Position numbers and translations under genes: made by a program. A stretch of 64,000 nucleotides of DNA from the NCBI GenBank assembly GCA_002307145.1, contig DBTR01000033.1:1-64000 (forward strand), in the 5' to 3' direction. A model generated the notes under the pieces. The model searched no databases. It was not told the origin of the DNA and saw only the letters and a program-made list of their open reading frames with translations. The DNA comes from Rhodospirillum sp. UBA1311 (GTDB lineage: Bacteria > Pseudomonadota > Alphaproteobacteria > Rhodospirillales > Rhodospirillaceae). This document shows positions 62,701 through 64,000 of this stretch, piece by piece (position 1 is the first letter of the stretch; each line of letters starts with the position of its first letter).

Positions 62701-63520
62701 ATGCCTCCAGAAGCTGGCCCACGCCCCAACGTTCGGTCGCTCCGGTGATCGCCGCTCCGGCGAGCGTACCGATGTCGCCACCGATCGTACCCTCGGCACC
62801 CTTGCGTTCGGCGAACTCGGCCATCTGGTCGGCACCCTGCCCGGCCATCGAGCCCCACGACAGCGCCGAGCCGACGCCGCCGGTTGCGACCGCCAAACCG
62901 ATCTGCCCGCCGACCTGCCCCAGCCCGCGCCCGAGTTGCGCGCCGGCGGTGTCGCGGCCGGGGCCGATGGCCTCGCCCGCGTCGACCGCCATCTGGCCGG
63001 GACGGCTCAGGATCTCGCCGGGAGTGAGCCACCACGGCAGCACAGGGGCTTGCAGCGCGTCCGCGACCGCAGTGCCGCCGGCGGCGCGAATGCCCCGCGA
63101 GATCAGCCGACCGGTCGCAGCATTGAGTTCGCCCATGCCCCGCAGGGTGCCGCCCGCGAAGTCGCCGACCGCGCCCTGCCCGAGCCCCTTCACCAGATCG
63201 AACGCCTGCCCCACCGCACCGACATTGTCGAGATCGTCGTGGACGATGGGAGCATTCTCGGTCATCCAGTCGCCGAGCTGCGGGCGCTTGGCGAGGAAGG
63301 AATCGACCTGCCGCTCGTAGGCGATCTTCCGCAGCTCCTCGGGGTTCCGCTGCGCGACGTCGACGGGAACGCCGAGCACCCCGCCGATCCGCGCCGCTTC
63401 GGCGGACTGGTCGGCATTCTGCCCGGAGGCGAGCGTCAGCGCAGTTCGCGCGCGACCGGTCGCCTCGTCCCCCCGGCGGGCGAGGTAGGCGTCGATCTGC
63501 GGGCCGTAATCGTCGGTCAT
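56771..63520 (-). CDS. Giant phage virion-type polyvalent protein with zincin motif
   Basis: A 2249-residue protein. Recognisable parts: Gly-rich hydrophobic region at about 110-350; a segment at about 800-880 (HPEVSAETWNDLPNL, then VVNVKGTDGKPIIVPI) like the MuF C-terminal domain of phage polyvalent proteins; HESGH at 998-1002, a zincin HExxH motif; charged coiled coils at about 1180-1560; and a C-terminal part with hydrophobic helices (ADYLMLFWVETLLGEALLGL). Its place next to tail fibres fits an ejected internal virion protein, like podovirus gp16-type or polyvalent proteins. The start overlaps the preceding gene. The function is unproven. Confidence 0.75.
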   Translation of the reverse strand: MTDDYGPQIDAYLARRGDEATGRARTALTLASGQNADQSAEAARIGGVLGVPVDVAQRNPEELRKIAYERQVDSFLAKRPQLGDWMTENAPIVHDDLDNVGAVGQAFDLVKGLGQGAVGDFAGGTLRGMGELNAATGRLISRGIRAAGGTAVADALQAPVLPWWLTPGEILSRPGQMAVDAGEAIGPGRDTAGAQLGRGLGQVGGQIGLAVATGGVGSALSWGSMAGQGADQMAEFAERKGAEGTIGGDIGTLAGAAITGATERWGVGQLLEALPPTIKGTFARYLANVGVRAASEGTQEMAEQFGQNAAAKALFAPDQDLAEGVGDSGKIGAGVGGLVGMIAGVTPRHRRIIEADADALDANDRAKALKQAMDAVGNSKLTARDPAKAAELISRLAGENDTVYVPARELAALFQDGTIPPEDAQRLAAEWGVGDQLEQALISGGDLAIETGRFMTSAVARANAEKIVPHVRLVAGEMTAAEAKAWTDGDRQRAIDEATERAAIQSEGNDTTQAVYDRTYEMLTNAGATPEVARQQATLWQERYRTRAAALGGDPLALFNEDNPAIEGPNADLARQVAARDDLTLVIDRLKSGRTNEDATAKYPILSLLKTKGGVRLGTPLAGELGAMGITRKTFPGLFAEGRGVGDVDNLVAAEHPALADNLQGDANGYADRQAVLDAILGEWTGNPLRTHDEQARASRLDEPVAQLREVLRAEGLDPDTATDVEIRDALKQFEHEAGGMVLSQEAFAKDAAHWQKRVAAVRSGSAPGGQLIRLGRTYPVLRALGFPKANLVMLAGKIRKAMAEHPEVSAETWNDLPNLVADPVFIFPSGKGDGSFVVVVNVKGTDGKPIIVPILADSRNQAGDRMNVVLSVYGKGSGVDGVDGAKWIADRWAEAARRGDVVYSRNGNDPADLITQRSNSEGQASQGRQQHEASGQRGRTKKILSRSDVIKAHGDVFYQPDGSMGVRGAFLRALDPYGHPANLIRLTERADLSTFLHESGHFWMFQMIDDAFDPRANPEARAQLQADLQTALDFIGADIKVSESGSDAIHAALTREQHETWARGFEAYLMEGKAPSAALRDAFARFKAWLLNTYRSLRGLHVDLTPEVRGVFDRLLAADGAIAEAENAERYAVADAVRAVLTPAETAALERLSGRATEEAKTALERQILGEMKRAETATWKAERAKVEEGVDAEVRRRPVYAALALLMHGRRPDGSEASRVKLDRAALVEEFGEEVLARLPGPKNGKRQAWGPHIYSREGGVSHHLLASQFGYSSGDEFVRALISAEDMYAVIRRETDAVMKERHGDILTDGSLERKALEAIHDDARGEFLAAELAALARVGGKRVKQPAPAAVLRDAAKRAIGKMKAREAAKSGRFRQQERRAARDYEKALVARDTAAAVEAKQRQLMAFYLQRESLKAASDVDRITADVRKFSQKATRQAIGKAGADYLERIDDILDQYEFRGVAPGRLDRRAALRQWLAAKEAAGEVLPEIPQAVLDDAAMVNYRDLPMETLRGVHDALMSIAHVARFKNKLLRAREKKTLDEAAAEGAGVIAANVAPRKFVANPSRDDVLMRAQRYAQNYFALLTKARTWIETMDGFKRGGWWDRHLLEPIRNAEVARFWRLKAEGEAFAELAAKHYGKGRGLERLTGENTAVFIPSIGVSLRLDERLAIALNWGNEDNRAALVNDRQRRWGEADYRAILATLKARDWAFVQDTWDYLDRFWPEIAALEKTRKGIAPPKVEASAFTVQTADGKTLEIGGGYYPLKYDAEMSVRTSENDIDEQFKSMATGRFGSANTRHGHTKERVGSGGQSVKLSLGVIEQHVDQVVTDLAMWPAVHDAWKLLNHPEVKTAIAQHLGLDAVRGLDMWLKDTAVGQVQAFESPSRMLRGLRSSLSLGAMGLKVSTSLVQVTGFTQTAVELGKRWAWQGFSTFVRNPAEATRTVHALSDFMRTRAETQQRDIRDTLARFKGDGLRDRAVQVMFWPIVKMQQQVDVPTWLGAYNKALAAGEAEERAVKIADSFVEASQGSGLMSSLSAFERGTWSPNVRLSETVKLWTTFYSYFNTKLNVAMRKTTGTDFKNPAAVASLAADYLMLFWVETLLGEALLGLPGMLFGDDDGAGDDDKDWTDYVAHGLWSGVSTMMGALPFAREIASTIQGFDAAPGPARSLGAVGDALKSVARTARDAADPNRDVNLLSFVKYMVAGGNVVSPVKIPAGQINVAISAMERASKGEDVPLVDYLIRSQH

Positions 63521-64000
63521 TGCGTGCCCCCGAGATTGATCTGGAAGAAGGCGTCGAGAACCGCCTGGTCCGGAGCCCCCGGAGCCTTGGCGCGGAACGC
63601 CTGGACGAAGCCCTTCGGCACATCCGAGATATCTCTAATCTTTGCGAGGCCGGTCTTGCTCTCGCCCCAGAAGCCGTTCCGGGCCACATCGAGCGCCAGC
63701 CGGTCAACGATCTTCTGGCGATCATCGAATGTCGGCTTCTTGCCGCTCTGCTCGCCAAAATCGTCAACGGCGAGTGCGATCTGACGGGAGAGACGGCCGC
63801 GCGCGGTCTTGTCCTTGATCCCAAGCTGATCGAACATGTCGCCCATCTGCTGATCGAGGGTTCCGGCACCGAAGTCCTTACCCTTTCCGGCCTCCTCCTG
63901 CCACTTGCCCACTTCCTTGAATTCGGCGTCGCCGAGCTTGTCCCGTAGGGTGATCAACGGAACTGCCGCGAACGCCTTCGGATTCTCGCTTTTGAGCGCT
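63517..64000 (-). CDS. Phage internal virion-type protein, 5' end outside the window
   Basis: The last 160 or so residues are visible; the frame stays open to the window edge, so a start near 63957 is not real. The text includes LGDAEFKEVGKWQEEAGKG, then IALAVDDFGEQSGKKPTF and a C-terminal end GGTQ. No domain is recognised. The stop overlaps the giant protein start (ATGA), so the two are coupled, as in phage structural modules. Confidence 0.6.
   Translation of the reverse strand, partial: ALKSENPKAFAAVPLITLRDKLGDAEFKEVGKWQEEAGKGKDFGAGTLDQQMGDMFDQLGIKDKTARGRLSRQIALAVDDFGEQSGKKPTFDDRQKIVDRLALDVARNGFWGESKTGLAKIRDISDVPKGFVQAFRAKAPGAPDQAVLDAFFQINLGGTQ

Overview
The window reads as a high-GC alphaproteobacterium, most like the Rhodospirillales. 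Supporting signs are an NDUFA12-type complex I assembly gene next to mlaD and a DUF2155 gene, a KaiC/KaiB pair with an HWE-type kinase, and an exosortase-linked exopolysaccharide locus. No rRNA, CRISPR array or insertion sequence was seen. The only tRNA sequence is a 3' fragment at a phage attachment site.

Layout. (1) 1-1.5 kb: the edge of a division/cell-wall cluster (mraY and the C-terminal end of murF, minus strand), joined abruptly to the N-terminal half of a LysR regulator; both genes are broken at about 1.03-1.16 kb. (2) 1.97-3.8 kb: NDUFA12, two MCE (MlaD-like) proteins and DUF2155. (3) 3.9-7.4 kb: kaiC, kaiB and a PAS-PAS-HWE histidine kinase in one operon. (4) 7.4-11.5 kb: two small hydrolases, a DEAD-box helicase, a lipoprotein and a ferredoxin. 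(5) 11.8-17.6 kb: an overlapping run of korA-korB, a ferritin-like gene, lrgA-lrgB, an esterase and a DMT exporter. (6) 17.5-21.7 kb: a small membrane protein, a secreted protein, an OmpR/EnvZ-type two-component system and an MscS channel. (7) 21.7-28.7 kb: a flavin monooxygenase with a DUF6314 partner, an acetyltransferase and a five-gene ABC importer operon.

(8) 28.9-50.2 kb: a Wzy-type exopolysaccharide locus with an EpsI-fused exosortase of the XrtD type. It holds PrsT, a GumD-like phosphoglycosyltransferase, exosortase, flippase, GT4, GT26 (WecG/TagA), acyltransferase, polymerase, GH5 glucanase, CpsD-type kinase, Wzz, an outer-membrane barrel, Wza, an ATPase, ManC and a GumK-like GT70. 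The set of transferases is what the first four steps of xanthan assembly need (Glc-Glc-Man-GlcA), so I infer a xanthan-like acidic polymer.

(9) 50.3-52.6 kb: a DUF3309 peptide, a ChaC-type cyclotransferase, and a nickel/cobalt efflux pair (CsoR/RcnR-family repressor and RcnA) with a visible operator. (10) 52.65 kb to the window end: the late end of a prophage inserted in a tRNA-Ser(GCU) gene. It shows attL, then, all on the minus strand, holin, GH108 endolysin, a second holin, tail-fibre proteins, a 2249-residue virion-type protein with a zincin motif, and the start of another gene that leaves the window. The integrase and the other attachment site should lie to the right.
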